Source: Lamellibrachia columna
Lineage: Eukaryota > Annelida > Polychaeta > Sabellida > Siboglinidae
Direction of reading: 5' to 3'
Length of the DNA stretch: 64,000 nucleotides
Assembly: GCA_963662155.1 (NCBI GenBank)
Contig: OY759266.1
Span: 5,757,526 to 5,821,525 of the forward strand
How positions within the stretch are numbered: the first letter of the stretch is position 1; every line of letters begins with the position of its first letter. The position numbers were made by a program, and so were the translations under genes. The notes under the pieces were generated by a model. That model was not told the origin of the DNA, did no database searches, and was given only the letters and a program-made list of their open reading frames with translations. Below, piece after piece: positions 35,190 to 60,099 of this stretch.

Positions 35190-36260
35190 CTCGCCGCATA
35201 TTATACAGCCAAACTTAAATTTGTGACATCCTGGCGAGACAGATTCGCAGTATTTAGCTCGATTGGAGAATTTCTTTGATCAATGGATAACGTTATTTGG
35301 GATCGATAATTCCTATGATAAGTTGAGAGCTTATTTTGCGAGATCAATATTGTCCCCGTGATCAGGCATTTTTTTTTAGAGAGCGTACTCCCAAGGATAT
35401 TAGTTCACTTAAGGAACTTGCAGACGTATTCACCGCTTCTCGTTCTGCCGTTGAGATTAGAGATCAGATTAAGGATCGAGATTCAAGGCCGTCCCCTTCT
35501 TTCTCACGTCTTTTGCGTGAACCAGCAAAGTGTCATTTGTGTGACAAGGTTGGACACACGGCTAGCAATTGTCCCACGGGTAAACCACGACCATATTTGA
35601 ATTCAAGGCCATGGATTCCTTGCATGGAACATTGCGGGGAATGCCTGTCTAGCTGTAGATAATCCCCATCATCAGTGTGGTAATCAGGCTATTCTAAAAT
35701 GTGGATATAGTTTCCCTGTCGTTGGTAATGTGTGCAATCACATTCCTTCTAATCTGCCGATTATGCAAGGATGTGTTGGAGAAACACCGGTCAGTATTCT
35801 ACGGGACACAGGGTGTAGCGGAATAGTTGCGAAACGTGATCTTGTTAGGGACGATCAACTCACGGGAGAAAAGCGAATCTTAGTAATGATAAATCGCTCC
35901 GCTATTACAGTGCTCATAGCTAGATGTAAGACAGTTTCATATATCTTCTCTGGAGAGGTAGAGGTATCCTGTATTACTAATCCTATTTGTGATGTGAATG
36001 TCGGAAATGTTCCTGAAGTATGGAGGAAGGTTATGACAGAGAGGGATGAGGGTAATCCTTGAAAATATGTGACCAATGAAGACCTGGGTCCTATCAAAGA
36101 GAAGGCAGTAACTTGCGAAGTGGCAACCAGAGCTGAATTAGTGAGACAAGAAGGAACGATTAGTCCGCTTAAAGTTCCCGATGTGGGTAATGTTAATGTG
36201 CCATCACTCTTTCAAAATAGCTCAAGGGGAAGACCCAATTTTGAAAGCTTTCTTTGATAA
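35190..36260 (+). pseudogene. Ty3/Gypsy-type retrotransposon gag-protease remnant
   Basis: The + strand frames are broken. A capsid-like end (about 35,205-35,470, two frames) is followed by a CCHC zinc knuckle, CHLCDKVGHTASNC (about 35,531-35,572, spacing C-x2-C-x4-H-x4-C). Another frame (35,730-36,062) carries an aspartic protease with the DTGCSG active-site motif near 35,805. No reverse transcriptase, RNase H or integrase follows, so the element is truncated. The order nucleocapsid then protease is typical of Ty3/Gypsy. I call it a retrotransposon relic; no envelope gene is present. Confidence 0.7.
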
Positions 36261-36530
36261 GGCAAAACAAACCCCAAGTAGTGCTCCGATGAAGAACCCG
36301 TATTCATGAAGGGAGTATGTCGTATCGACGCTTTCAGAGACAGGAAACATATAAGCACAAAAAGAAACCCAGGTCTAAGAGAGATCGTGTCAAACCGTTT
36401 GAAGATGGTGTCGAAAAAGATGAAGAAGCAGCAACTTTGAGCGTCACCCACAATGACAAGAATGATTTATTAGCAAGCATGATGATGATGTCATGTCATG
36501 TTGTCATGTCATGTTGATGATGTCATGTAA

Positions 36531-36680
36531 TGTTGAGTAATTAATTACAGTATTACTTCCTTCTTATTGTCTCTAATTTTTTCTTCAGCACATCAAGAGA
36601 AGTACCGAAGTAGAAAGTGACACCACTGAAGCTGATAGTTACAATTCTCACAACCAATGTACGTTGTGTCTCATCATACA
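36531..36680. repeat. 150-bp direct repeat, right copy
   Basis: Partner of 34,065-34,215 (see there). It runs directly into the 24-bp array. Confidence 0.7.
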
Positions 36681-36838
36681 ATGTACGTTGTTTCTCATCA
36701 TACAATGTACGTTGTGTCTCATCATACAATGTACGTTGCATGCAATGCATTTTGTGTCTCATCATATAATGTCTCATCATACAATGCACTTTGTGTCTCA
36801 TCTTACAATGTACTTTGTATCTCATCATACAATGTCTC
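36656..36838. repeat. 24-bp tandem repeat, about 7 copies
   Basis: The unit contains GTACGTTGTGTCTCATCATA; the last units degenerate. Confidence 0.9.
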
Positions 36839-37094
36839 GAACACAAAAAAGTTCCTCATCGTCATTCGTCGAAGTTCGCTTCATGTGAATCTGTCTTTCT
36901 GTTCTCAGATGAGCTGAACTAAACGGCAACATCATGTGACGTCAGTTGCACAATATGGCGGTTGGTTTTCAACAACATTCGTTGTAGCCCGACACTAAAC
37001 TTACTCAGAATCAATTATTTGGACCAAGTTTCTTTTATTTAGTGATGACATTATGCAGATGGTATTACACAGAATACATACACAGTGACGTTAG

Positions 37095-37345
37095 TGCGTA
37101 TCAGCGGTGGCTCAGCTAGACCGACTCCAGGGATTATCAATGCACTTTGAGCTGTCCGCAAGCGGCAGGGTGACTATGAATAGTTGGGTCCAAACTCTTT
37201 GTCCGTTGTCCACATTGGCCAGGTGGCCGCTATGGGCAATTAGCGGACAGTGCAAACTAATAGGAAGTTATTCGGGACTTTCAAAAGTGTCCGTCATAGA
37301 CAATTGCCCGTTATGGGCAGGTGTCCGCTAAGGGAGGTTTTACTG
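37095..37345. repeat. Possible interspersed repeat (GTGTCCGCTAAGGGAGG end)
   Basis: Contains repeated CCGCTATGGGCAATTAGCGG-like and GTCCGC motifs, ending GTGTCCGCTAAGGGAGG before TTTTACTGTA. The shape is that of a short interspersed element, but no second copy is in the window. Confidence 0.3.
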
Positions 37346-37714
37346 TATATGACACATTAATACATTATTTAGACAAACTACATGAGATATACACGTATTA
37401 TATGTAGATGTGAGTGTACGTGTCTAAACTGTAACGAGTTTATACGTGGCAGATCTTATATAGGACATTTATGTTCGTGCTGCTAACCCTTTGTTAATGC
37501 GGTTACTCATATATGGTTCGGTTAGTTTGTGGAGTAAAACGTCTGGAAACATACGAGCACTCTTTTTCAACAATTAGGCGTTCTAAAATTGGCAAATTTG
37601 CAGTAATTTGCACAATGAATTTTTTCTAACCGTATGTGTCTGTATATGGTACCAGACAACGATTCATTCTGCATAACTCGCTTTAAAAAAAAGGTAAAAA
37701 GTATGTTCTTATAT

Positions 37715-37935
37715 AGCGCGGTATCCAGCCTGTAGGACCGCTCAAAGTGCTTTACACTTCATCCCCTGGCAGACCTGTTCAGTCCAAGGCCATCTCAACT
37801 TCTCTGGGAAGCATTCAGCCACGTTGCAATTGCGCGAAGACTATTCGTTCACATTTCCACCACTGTCTGTATTGCCAGGTACTCATTTATACAGCTGAGT
37901 GAACTGTGGCAACGTGGGGTGATCAAACTTGCCAA
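37715..37935 (-). mobile_element. SINE body, second copy
   Basis: On the - strand this has CAGTTCACTCAGCTGTATAA, GAACGAATAGTCTTCGCGCA and a 3' end with GTAAAGCACTTTGAG and GCGCTATATAAG. The first two match the SINE at 19,376-19,640. The tRNA head is not visible, so the copy is 5'-truncated. Confidence 0.6.
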
Positions 37936-38650
37936 AGATTCTAATGCAAATGTGCATCTCCATATATGGAGCGAGATTATGGAACTCCCTTAAGACATTA
38001 TCACTTGTAGAACCAGACAAGCATTAAAAAGTGCTACAAGTTAGATATTATTGCAACGTATTAGTCACAATTTATTTTCAATTGTTATATGTTGCAATGC
38101 AAATGTATCATTACGTAGCATTCGAGTTAACGGCTTAACACGCCACGGGGTGAACCATAGATAAATATTGCACTTCTGTTCACTCCATTTCCACCCTTGT
38201 GTATTCTTCAACAATTCACATTTGTTGCATATTTTTGGTAATTGGTTGGTAATTGGTTTGGTAATTGGTTGGTAATTCATGGGCCGCACAATACATCACG
38301 AGTTTGGTCTTTGTTTACTATAGTAGTCATCCTTCTGGCAAAATAATACATTTGTTTGATAAGACCTTGCGTCGATTCTGAGTATGCTGGCATACCTTAA
38401 TATGTCACTTGTAGTCTAGGTTACCCGATTTCATAAAACTGTGTTAACATGTCAGACCTCGGCCATTCGGAGGAATGACCTTAATTTATTATCTTTTTTA
38501 CGTGCATAGCCCTGAACCCATAAGTTTTGTTTCGCCTTAAAAATGGCCGCAGTTTTTTATATATCAATATTTATACTGACCAACATTCAAACACTAACCA
38601 CAAAGGCAAAGCAAACATACACCATCAAAGTTAAACTGATCAGAAAACAT
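37936..38650. other. Unique spacer, no gene seen
   Basis: Contains a short TTGGTAATTGG tandem repeat at about 38,232-38,278. Nothing coding. Confidence 0.4.
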
Positions 38651-38728
38651 TTATTTTAATACCAAGTATGTGGTATTTATGTTACAGTACAGGAGGACAA
38701 ATGTAAGAAATAATGTTCCTGGTCTAGT

Positions 38729-38857
38729 TTACTTTCGTGATTTAGCTTCAGCTTCTTCAACATATCGATATTGAGCAAATGTTATGTACCACAAAACATG
38801 TTTGTAAAGTGCCAAAAACTTCAGTAATCTGGCCCCACAATGGATTGGAGAAGACAT
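38729..38857 (-). CDS. Possible 42-residue small protein
   Basis: The - strand ATG at 38,857 has a good context (CAACAATGTC) and opens a 42-codon frame with a hydrophobic centre (LLKFLALYKHVLWYITFAQY) and a charged end (RYVEEAEAKSRK). An AATAAA lies 72 bp past the stop (complement of 38,652-38,657). One membrane segment plus a charged tail is a common shape for small mitochondrial subunits, but I recognise no family. It may be a retrocopy or chance. Confidence 0.3.
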   Translation of the reverse strand: MSSPIHCGARLLKFLALYKHVLWYITFAQYRYVEEAEAKSRK

Positions 38858-38894
38858 TGTTGCGGGCAGTTTTGGAATGGGGGCAGAGTAGAGT

Positions 38895-39015
38895 TGATTA
38901 TTTAACAAGATTAAAAAAGATTTGCCATGCAAGCCAAAGGCCCAGACGGCAAGTGGACAAGGAAGCCATTGGATTATCGAGAGTCCAACAATGTTCATCT
39001 GCGTGTAACCCATCA
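38895..39015 (-). mobile_element. CR1-like LINE 3' end fragment
   Basis: Only the last 115 bp of the LINE family (TTAACAAGAT tail, then TTTGCCATGCAAGCCAAAGG and AAGGAAGCCATTGGATTATC). It lies about 490 bp upstream of the fucosidase start codon. Confidence 0.8.
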
Positions 39016-39501
39016 GCAGCCGATAAAATGCATTATCGTCTATTCGAACTCTGCCTGTTTATGATGCTGTGCGGTTTTGGAGTAATACCGTTTCCTTGTC
39101 GGAGACATCGGTTTTACAAAGAGATTTGGATAGCAAAGTGACGAATAGCTAGGATATGTACGCTTGAAGAAGATCTGAGATCTAGATTATGCCTGACTCA
39201 AAACACGAATTATTATCGTATGTCAGCATTGCAACATCACGAATTACAAGGGAGGGAGGGCCCAGACAGGTTGAACGCTTTGTCTCGCCTTCTGTTTGTA
39301 GCTTGCGATTTGGCTGATCGTCACAGTTCGTTGCATCACATTGTGAGGTCGGCCGGAGACGCTGAACCAGTGACGCGCAGGTCCAGGTGCCGCGTTAGCA
39401 TGTGACGTTAATAACAAAGAGACGAGCCTCGACACGAACTGATACAGTGGACGTGCCTTGTTTGTAGCATAGTACGTCGTTCGCCTAGGTTGAGTGTGAA
39501 C

Positions 39502-52560
<13,059 letters not shown>

Positions 52561-52750
52561 ACACTTGTTCTCGCGGTAGACACGATACGGGCGTGTAGCG
52601 TTACAACACGTATCCAGTTTTCAGTAACAGTGTTGCGCTTCTTTGATCAGTGACGCGTATTATTCAACGTATAATAATTATAAGTGATACTCACGTGACC
52701 TTGACAGTCTGGCCTGACTTCTTGGGGATTATCCTTGCCGCTAGATGATA

Positions 52751-52879
52751 GAAAATGTGTTATCTCAATTAATACCGTGTTAGCATACCGTGGATAAATC
52801 TCTCTAGCTATAATGGAATCAGATATTCATTTCATAGTTAAACTTACCCGATAAATTAACGGTGTGAGCGAGTTGTAAT
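52751..52879. repeat. 129-bp perfect repeat, copy 2
   Basis: Second copy of the 50,551-50,679 element, same orientation, 2,200 bp downstream and about 190 bp past the fucosidase stop codon. Confidence 0.93.
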
Positions 52880-52892
52880 CGCTCTGTCATGT

Positions 52893-53146
52893 TATATCAT
52901 GTTAGTAAACACATAGTAATAGTTAGTTGCTGACATGTTAGTAAACACATAGTAATAGTTAGTTGCTGACATGTTAGTAAACACATAGTAATAGTTAGTT
53001 GCTGACATGTTAGTAAACACATAGTAATAGTTAGTTGCTGACATGTTAGTAAACACATAGTAATAGTTAGTTGCTGACATGTTAGTAAACACATAGTAAT
53101 AGTTAGTTGCTGACATGTTAGTAAACACATAGTAATAGTTAGTTAC
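52893..53146. repeat. 36-bp tandem repeat, 7 copies
   Basis: The unit contains CTGACATGTTAGTAAACACA and TAGTAATAGTTAGTTG; copies are essentially identical. It starts 14 bp after the second 129-bp element. Confidence 0.96.
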
Positions 53147-53225
53147 TTGTAATTTCATTGATTTACTTTTCAAGTTAATTGCCTCATACCTGATGACCTT
53201 GAGCTGCTGCGCTCCAACAAATGCG

Positions 53226-53290
53226 TTAATACTCGACAACGTTACTACTCGACAAAGTTACTACTCGACAACGTTATTACTCGACAACGT
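53226..53290. repeat. 16-bp tandem repeat, 4 copies
   Basis: Unit TACTCGACAACGTTAC with small variants. Confidence 0.85.
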
Positions 53291-53699
53291 GGCAATCCAT
53301 CACATGTGTATTTGCCAGATAAATGTCGACTGGATGTGGTTTTTATATCTTAATACGCCTATCATCACTATATTTATTTATAATAATAATTTTTTATTAA
53401 AATTGCAACTATAGCAGTTGAATTATGCAGTTGGCACAGTAAAACAACCAATGATAATAAATTAATTAAGAAAAAAAATGTACTTAAAATATAACAAATT
53501 TAAAAGGTGCATGAACATCATGTTTAAAGCTATGTTTGTAAATAAATAAATAAGAATAGGCTTAGACGTGCATAGGTAAATAGAAAGGACGTAAAAATAA
53601 ATTAAAACAGGCAGTACTATAGTAAAATAAATTATATGGCCTATTATAACGTAAAAAGTAAATACTTTATAAATGAGTTCATAAATACTGCCTGTGTCT

Positions 53700-54331
53700 T
53701 AAAGCATATGGTATAAGAGTTCTGAAATCTTGCAGTTCTGCAACGCGGCACACGGTAAGTCCTATTGTTTCGGGTTGGTTACGGAGTTTCCCGGAGGGAG
53801 GCAAAATAGATATTCAGATAGAATCACACCTAGTAGACGAATTCTGTTAACTTGTTGAATTGGTCTACTGTCGATGGTTAGCAGTGCGATGTCTGGAGTT
53901 GATTTCTTGAAACATATTCGCAGTTCTTTCGTCTTGTCGTAGTTCAGCGCCATTTTGTTACTAGCTGTCCATTGCCCGACTTCGTCTGCTGCTATTTGAA
54001 GTGAGCTGTCAATTCAGGAGGATGAAGAAGCTTCCCATATTGTGCAATCGTCGACATATTTTATATGCTCGCATACTGTTTGCAGATCATTAATATGGTG
54101 TAGAAAGCCGATTGGTCCAAATATTGTGCCTTGTGGGACACCTGCATTGACAGTGGTGTACTCCGATTTCATACTCTCGATCTTTACCCGCTGTTTGCGT
54201 AGGCACAGGGAAGATGTCAGCCATTTGGTGAAACAATTTGGAAGTCCGAGTGATGCACATTTCGTCATTAAGATGTGATGGTCGACTCGCTCAAACGCTT
54301 TGCTGAAATCGACGGCGATTCCGTGAAGCAA
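53700..54331 (-). mobile_element. Non-LTR reverse transcriptase fragment, second family
   Basis: Reverse transcriptase on the - strand in two frames: VDFSKAFERVDHHILMTKCA, NAGVPQGTIFGPIGFLHHIN and HIKYVDDCTIWEASSSS (catalytic YVDD), then a stop and, in a second frame, MALNYDKTKELRICFKK. It is distinct from the CR1-like family above. Both ends are truncated; the 5' side runs into a 36-bp duplication at 54,327-54,398. Confidence 0.8.
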
Positions 54332-54399
54332 TGGTTCGTTAGTTCACGCTAACACGATGAAGCAATGGTTCGTTAGTTCACGCTAACACGATGACGCAA

Positions 54400-55050
54400 A
54401 GCTGCGTAATGATGACGTCATACAGACGATAGGAAAGACGCAGCGGATATTAGTAGCTGTTCATAACGACCCACTAATTACTACTTGGGCTCCTTGTCGG
54501 CTCGTGTATCAGAGAGCTGGTATTCGATTTATTACGCCGGAAAGAAATTAATTAACAGAGTTCGACGAACAATAATTGGTCTTCGACTGTAGTGTTTTTG
54601 ATCAAACTACGACTGGGATATCAAATCTCGTGGTAATAATAATTAGGGAATAGTATACTGTTGATGTCACAAGAGCGATATAATAGTAATTTGTATGCAC
54701 CCATAGTCTGGCAGCAGACGAGTTAGCCCTGGAAGTAGGGTACATACGAAATTTCTTTTTATGGTTTCTGGTACATTAGTGTGTACTGATCCAGAAACTG
54801 CACAACCATTTTTAAAATAGCCTCTCTCATCGTCTGGGCCAAAACAATTGTCACATAGATAGAAATGAACGCCGTTGCTACGGAGTATCGCATTTGGGAA
54901 ACACAATAAGTGCTTTGGAAATTTTGTGAATAGAATCTGCTATTTTTATCATCATCATGATTGTTAATTAGGGATGAATGACAGATAAAATTACTCGTTC
55001 TCATAATTTCCGCAGCGACTCATTCATATCAGCGTACCGCTTAGTAACAT
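54400..55050. other. Spacer, no gene seen
   Basis: AT-rich; short frames on the - strand (54,667-54,906, 54,759-55,004) are not recognised. Confidence 0.4.
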
Positions 55051-56780
55051 GTTTGTTGGCATTTCTTCGACTTCGATACGACACGTATTTACCACATGTT
55101 TCTGCCAAGTAATTTTAGCAAACAATCTTGCATCGTAAAAGAGCCTTCGCTTTGCTAGTCCATCTTGCAATGCATTGTCCACGTTTTGTTATTCTATTGG
55201 TGTGTTGTCATACCCAGCGCATAGGCATTTGTTATTCTATTGGTGTGTTGTCATACCCAGCGCATAGGCATTTGTTATTCTATTGGTGTGTTGTCATACC
55301 CAGCGCATAGGCATTTGTGTTTCTATCGTGCGACATTATACAGCCAATATAAAACTTAAAAAAATAGTATTCCCTGTGGCTGTGGCTGAGTCTTCATCAT
55401 AAATATATCTACACATTATACTTAATGCAATGTATATTCGTCCGGGCACGTAAACACCATTGTCTAGCTATTTCCACTCATTTCCGTTTATTTTTCTTTA
55501 TATTTTGCCGTATATTTTATTAGTGCCAGAAAAATAGCTGCTCAATATAGCAACAGACTATAATTACTTATCATAATCTTAGTCATCACCTGTATGCTGA
55601 TGATACACAGGTTTACATATCACCTTCACAATCAAATGCACAAGAATCTGTTTCGACTTTAAGTGATTGTCTCACTGACATCTTGTTTTGGATTGAATCA
55701 AGTAAACTAAAGCTTAATCCAGATAAAACAGACTTTATTAACATTAGCACTAATCTACAACGAAATAGGCTCATCAGCCATTTTCCAGTTAAACTGCTTG
55801 GCAGTGATACATTCCCATCAGATACTGTTCGTAATCTAGGTGTTGTCTTTGATAGTGACTTTCGCCAGCGTATTTCTCAAGTATGTAAATCCTGTTTCTA
55901 ACATAATCGTGACCTCCGTCAAATTCGGCGTCACATATCTATATCTACTGCTAAAACAATACCAACAGCATTAATTAGTAGCCGCTTTGACTGTTGTAAT
56001 TCACTACTAAGTAACATTGCTAAAAGAGACTTGGCTAAGCTCCAACAAGTACAAAATTGTCTGGCACGTGTGGTTCTCATGGCGCCTCGGTTTTCACCAT
56101 CACTACCACTACTTAAACAGTTATACTGGCTTCCTGTTACTGTCCACTCTTACGTGTCGTGCTCTATCTACAAAAAAAATCACCCTACTTGGCTAGTCTC
56201 CTGCATATTTCAAATACCATTAGGCAGCTCAGATCATCAATTTCACAACAACTTATTGTGTCTAAAACAAAACTTAACTTGGGCAAACGTGCTTTCTCTG
56301 TCGCTGCGCCTAGGGTCTGGAATGAACTCCCCATCACTTTGAAAACATCTGCAACTATAGCTATGTTCCTAAAAAGACTCACGATTATGCTTAATGTTTC
56401 TGTTTTGGTGCGCCTCTGAGCTCAGGTTCCTGAGGATATAGGCGCCATTAATTATTATTATAACCTAATATTATTATAACCTAATATTGAGCAGCTATTC
56501 TTCTGGCACTAATAAAATGTCCCGGGAAAATATTAAGAAAAATAAACGGAAATAAGGATAGCTAGGAAATAAGTAGCTGGACAGTGGTGTCTACATGGCC
56601 GGACGAATATATTTAACTAATTATAATGTGGATATATATTTTGAAAACACAGGGAATGCTGTCTTCTTTCTTGAAGCTTGAATATATTGGCTGCATAATA
56701 TTGCACGATAGGAACACAAATGCATATGCGCTGGGGATAACAACCAATAGAATAACAAAGTCGAAGAAATGCTAACAAAC
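55051..56780. mobile_element. Foldback element enclosing an L2-like LINE end
   Basis: Inverted arms at about 55,051-55,548 and 56,483-56,780. The outer ends read GTTTGTTGGCATTTCTTCGA and TCGAAGAAATGCTAACAAAC, the middles share CCAGCGCAT and TATATTCGTCCGG, and the inner ends are TAGTGCCAGAAAAATAGCTG and CAGCTATTCTTCTGGCACTA. The left arm is longer because of a three-copy 43-bp repeat (55,185-55,317) and an extra stretch of about 110 bp. Between the arms lies a LINE fragment. Confidence 0.75.
55557..56455 (+). mobile_element. L2/CR1-group LINE 3' fragment
   Basis: A + strand reverse transcriptase end in several frames: HLYADDTQVYISPSQS, LKLNPDKTDFINIS, VRNLGVVFDSDF, DLAKLQQVQNCLARVVLMAP, LYWLPVTVHS and RAFSVAAPRVWNELPITLKT. 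It ends at ATTATTATTA repeats near 56,455. Frameshifts and a stop after CKSCF inactivate it. The YADDTQ box and the RxWNxLP motif fit the L2/CR1 group. Confidence 0.85.
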
Positions 56781-57035
56781 TGTCCGAACAGTTTTTTCCT
56801 ACTTCTGATGGCTTTCTCTTTTAAATTGTATTTACATGACTATTTTGCTAGAAATGTGCATGTTGCTTAGACAATACGGTATATTAACATTTCAAACGGC
56901 TTTACAAACTTGGCGGAGAATAAGTAAATTATTATTGCTTATTTGATGAAATAACAAAACGAAGAAAGATAGGAATTCCCCAAGGATGGCAGCAATTTTG
57001 TTAGAATTGTCGCACTATTGCACATTCTCGGTGAG

Positions 57036-57510
57036 AGTCGTCAACTTTGTGCGGCTGCTCAGCAGGTCCAACTTTGTGCGGCTGCTCAGCAGGTCCAACT
57101 TTGTGCGGCTGCTCAGCAGGTCCAACTTTGTGCGACTGCTCAGCAGGTCCAACTTTGTGTGGCTGCTCAGCAGGTCCAACTTTGTGCGGCTGCTCAGCAG
57201 GTCCAACTTTGTGTGGCTGCTCAGCAGGTCCAACTTTGTGCGGCTGCTCAGCAGGTCCAACTTTGTGTGGCTGCTCAGCAGGTCCAACTTTGTGCGGCTG
57301 CTCAGCAGGTCCAACTTTGTGCGGCTGCTCAGCAGGTCCAACTTTTTGTGGCTGCTCAGCAGGTCCAACTTTGTGCGGCTGCTCAGCAGGTCCAACTTTG
57401 TGCGGCTGCTCAGCAGGTCCAACTTTGTGCGGCTGCTCAGCAGGTCCAACTTTTTGTGGCTGCTCAGCAGGTCCAACTTTGTGCGGCTGCTCAGCAGGTC
57501 CAACTTCATA
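57036..57510. repeat. 27-bp minisatellite, about 17 copies
   Basis: The unit is CAACTTTGTGCGGCTGCTCA plus GCAGGTC, with T/C changes in a few units. Divisible by three, so frames stay open on both strands. Confidence 0.96.
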
Positions 57511-58034
57511 TATCAATCCATGCTCGTTCTCTTAAATGCAGCTTCTCTTTATAATGCCGCTCCTTTCCGGGACGCCTTATTATCATAAAATATATCAACA
57601 CGTCATCCATTAAATGTGTGTCCATAAACTGTGTGTTCGTGGTATGTGAAGAATGACGTCATTGTGAGAGAAACATCGGAGACCTAGTTCAGTATAAAGC
57701 TACATTCTACATTCCTTTCGTAATAATATGTGTCAAGCGAAAGGTTAACGGAATTAATTAAGGAGATTTGGTCACTAACAGTGTAGACAAAGCATGCACA
57801 GTCATTGATTGTATGAACTCTATCTTAATCGTATGCTTAATTTTTTGTCGCTTCAAATAATTAAGGAAGGTTGAAAGCAGCATAATAATGTCACTTTCAA
57901 TGCAGAAATTAATTAACATGAAATATTTTTATAGATTGCGGCATACGATGATTGCAGCGATTGTCTTAAAGCAGAGTTCGATACCTTTTTGAATCTAGTA
58001 CCAAATTGGTGAGTTGGAGTAAGTAAGCGGGCCA
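57511..58034. other. Spacer, no gene seen
   Basis: No coding or repeat structure that I can support. Confidence 0.4.
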
Positions 58035-58035
58035 A

Positions 58036-58160
<125 letters not shown>

Positions 58161-58369
58161 CATCGACTACTGATGTAAAACACGCCCACGAACATGATTC
58201 ATTATTATCATCACATGTCAACGTCTAATTTTAAACAATAGTTGGACTTTACTATTAAAAAAACATACATGATATGTGTGACACTGACGCTTGTTGTTGT
58301 CACAAATTGCTGCAGACTTGACCATGGGAGCCTCAGTACGCCATCCAAGTGTCCGTCTGTTAGCTGTGT

Positions 58370-59336
58370 TCACATCTTGCATTTCACGAAGTTCATCTTC
58401 ATCTTTCTCTCCCATCTGCGCGCCCTGAGATCAGTGAACCAGTCAGCAAACTCCCGTCTCAGTAGCTCAATGAATGCTACGAAGGTGTCCGGATTTGCGG
58501 GTTTGTTTTCTATGTGTGTGTCGAAAAGTACACGTAATTTGAACTCCGCAGTTGCGTCTCCCACAGTCCAACTTTGTCTCGAAAGCGGAGACAAACTGGA
58601 GATCATTCCTTAGTTGTTCTCGTCCCCCGAGTTGGACGTTCAGCAGACTGAGGTGCTCTGTGATGATGAATAGAAATACAACATTGTTAATCCATGTGGG
58701 GTCAGTTAATCCATGTGGGGTCAGTGAATGCCGGTACTACTGCACTCTTCTTAGCAAGCTAATCCCACGTATCAGCTCGTACTCTTGATAAAGTATCGCA
58801 ACACAACCTAACCAGCGCACTTCGATGTAATACAGGAGTTTTTGATATTGCACATTCATCTCGGCCAGAAGGTGCTCGAACTGCCGGTGACTTAGACCAC
58901 GAGCGCGAAAGTAGTTCACAGTCTTCACGACGACGTCCATTACGTTCTGCATGATGCAGTGGGTCCCGGAGAGCTTTGCATTGTTTCGAACCTTTTCCAT
59001 CAGCGCACAACTCCATTCGCCTTTTTTCAGGCGACAAATGTTTCTCAAAACAACATATTATCACTCAAACTCAAGAGTACTTTCATGTCTGCATGTACGC
59101 AAAAATGAATTCATCAAACTTTAAAGAAAGTGAATTTGTTTTATGTTCTTCGCGTGGAAATAGTATTACCGAGTTGCATGGTATGATTTGTTTACGAAAG
59201 TCTAGGCTGAACGTATTATTTATTAATTTATATACCGTATCCACATCGCAGGGGTTGGCAGCTTTATGCGCCGTCTCAATGTCAGTCCGCGGGCCGCACG
59301 AGATAGCTCAGCGGCCGCAGTTTGCCGACCCTTGTC
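58370..59336 (-). pseudogene. hAT-type transposase relic (GTF2IRD2/ZBED-like)
   Basis: On the - strand, frames encode THCIMQNVMDVVVKTVNYFR, ARGLSHRQFEHLLAEM and YYIEVRWL (58,737-59,048), then EHLSLLNVQLGGREQL (about 58,618-58,663) and AFIELLRREFADWFTDLRAR (58,370-58,570). This is the hAT catalytic region found in ZBED5 and GTF2IRD2-like proteins; several frameshifts and stops break it. A terminal motif, AAGGGTCGGCAAACTGCGG, lies at the 5' end near 59,336. CAGGGGTTGGCAGC sits 88 bp inside in inverted orientation (59,249), so a shortened copy may be nested. No 8-bp target duplication was found. Confidence 0.7.
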
Positions 59337-59579
59337 TTAAAGGTTGTCGTTTTAAATAAGTCGTATATTGAAATGTATATAAGACCAACATATCCTATAT
59401 TACAACAGTTGGGCCACTCTTGGTAATTGGAGCAAGGTAATATTGACAGTCAGGGGTATAGCTAAGTATAAACTCACGTGGAAGCGCAAATCCAAGAGAG
59501 GGTCTCGGTGTCCATTTTTAATGCAAACTGTAATAATTTGCAATCTGGTGCATTTTGAAGTCAAAGTTAAACCTGACCC

Positions 59580-59650
59580 ACCTACTCGACACCCATCCCT
59601 ACTCGACACCCATCCCTACTCGACACCCATCCCTACTCGACACCCATCCA
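59580..59650. repeat. 17-bp tandem repeat, 4 copies
   Basis: Unit ACTCGACACCCATCCCT. Confidence 0.93.
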
Positions 59651-60099
59651 TGGTAAAAGGTGAATATGAACCTTCAGTACATCATATTCATATATGTTTA
59701 ACACAGGCTAGTTTTAATGTGCTAGAATTTTGCAGTTTGTTAAAATGTTTGCGTGCTTCAATGACTCGTTTACTATGTAATAGCATAATTAATTATAGCA
59801 GGTAGTGAAGCATTATCGCAATAGATATACATGTACTACAATATCATTCAACATAATTGGAAAACGTGTAATATGATAACCATAAAATGATGTACTAAGA
59901 ATCAATAGTGATAATTAAATATATGAATAAACACACGCAAACCTATAAGCCAAGAACACATATGTAGTCAAGGACCAACCCCCATAAGCGCTTATGCAGT
60001 TGATCGCTCTGTTGTGGCAGTCGAGACAGACTTCACCAGCAGTATTACGATTACTGTATGCATGTTATGGTACAGGACATGACTGATTTCCTGTATCGT

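Noticed and set aside
34188..35279. 363-codon frame of RKTALTEHAV repeats
   Set aside because: Artefact of the 30-bp array; four overlapping frames are equally open.
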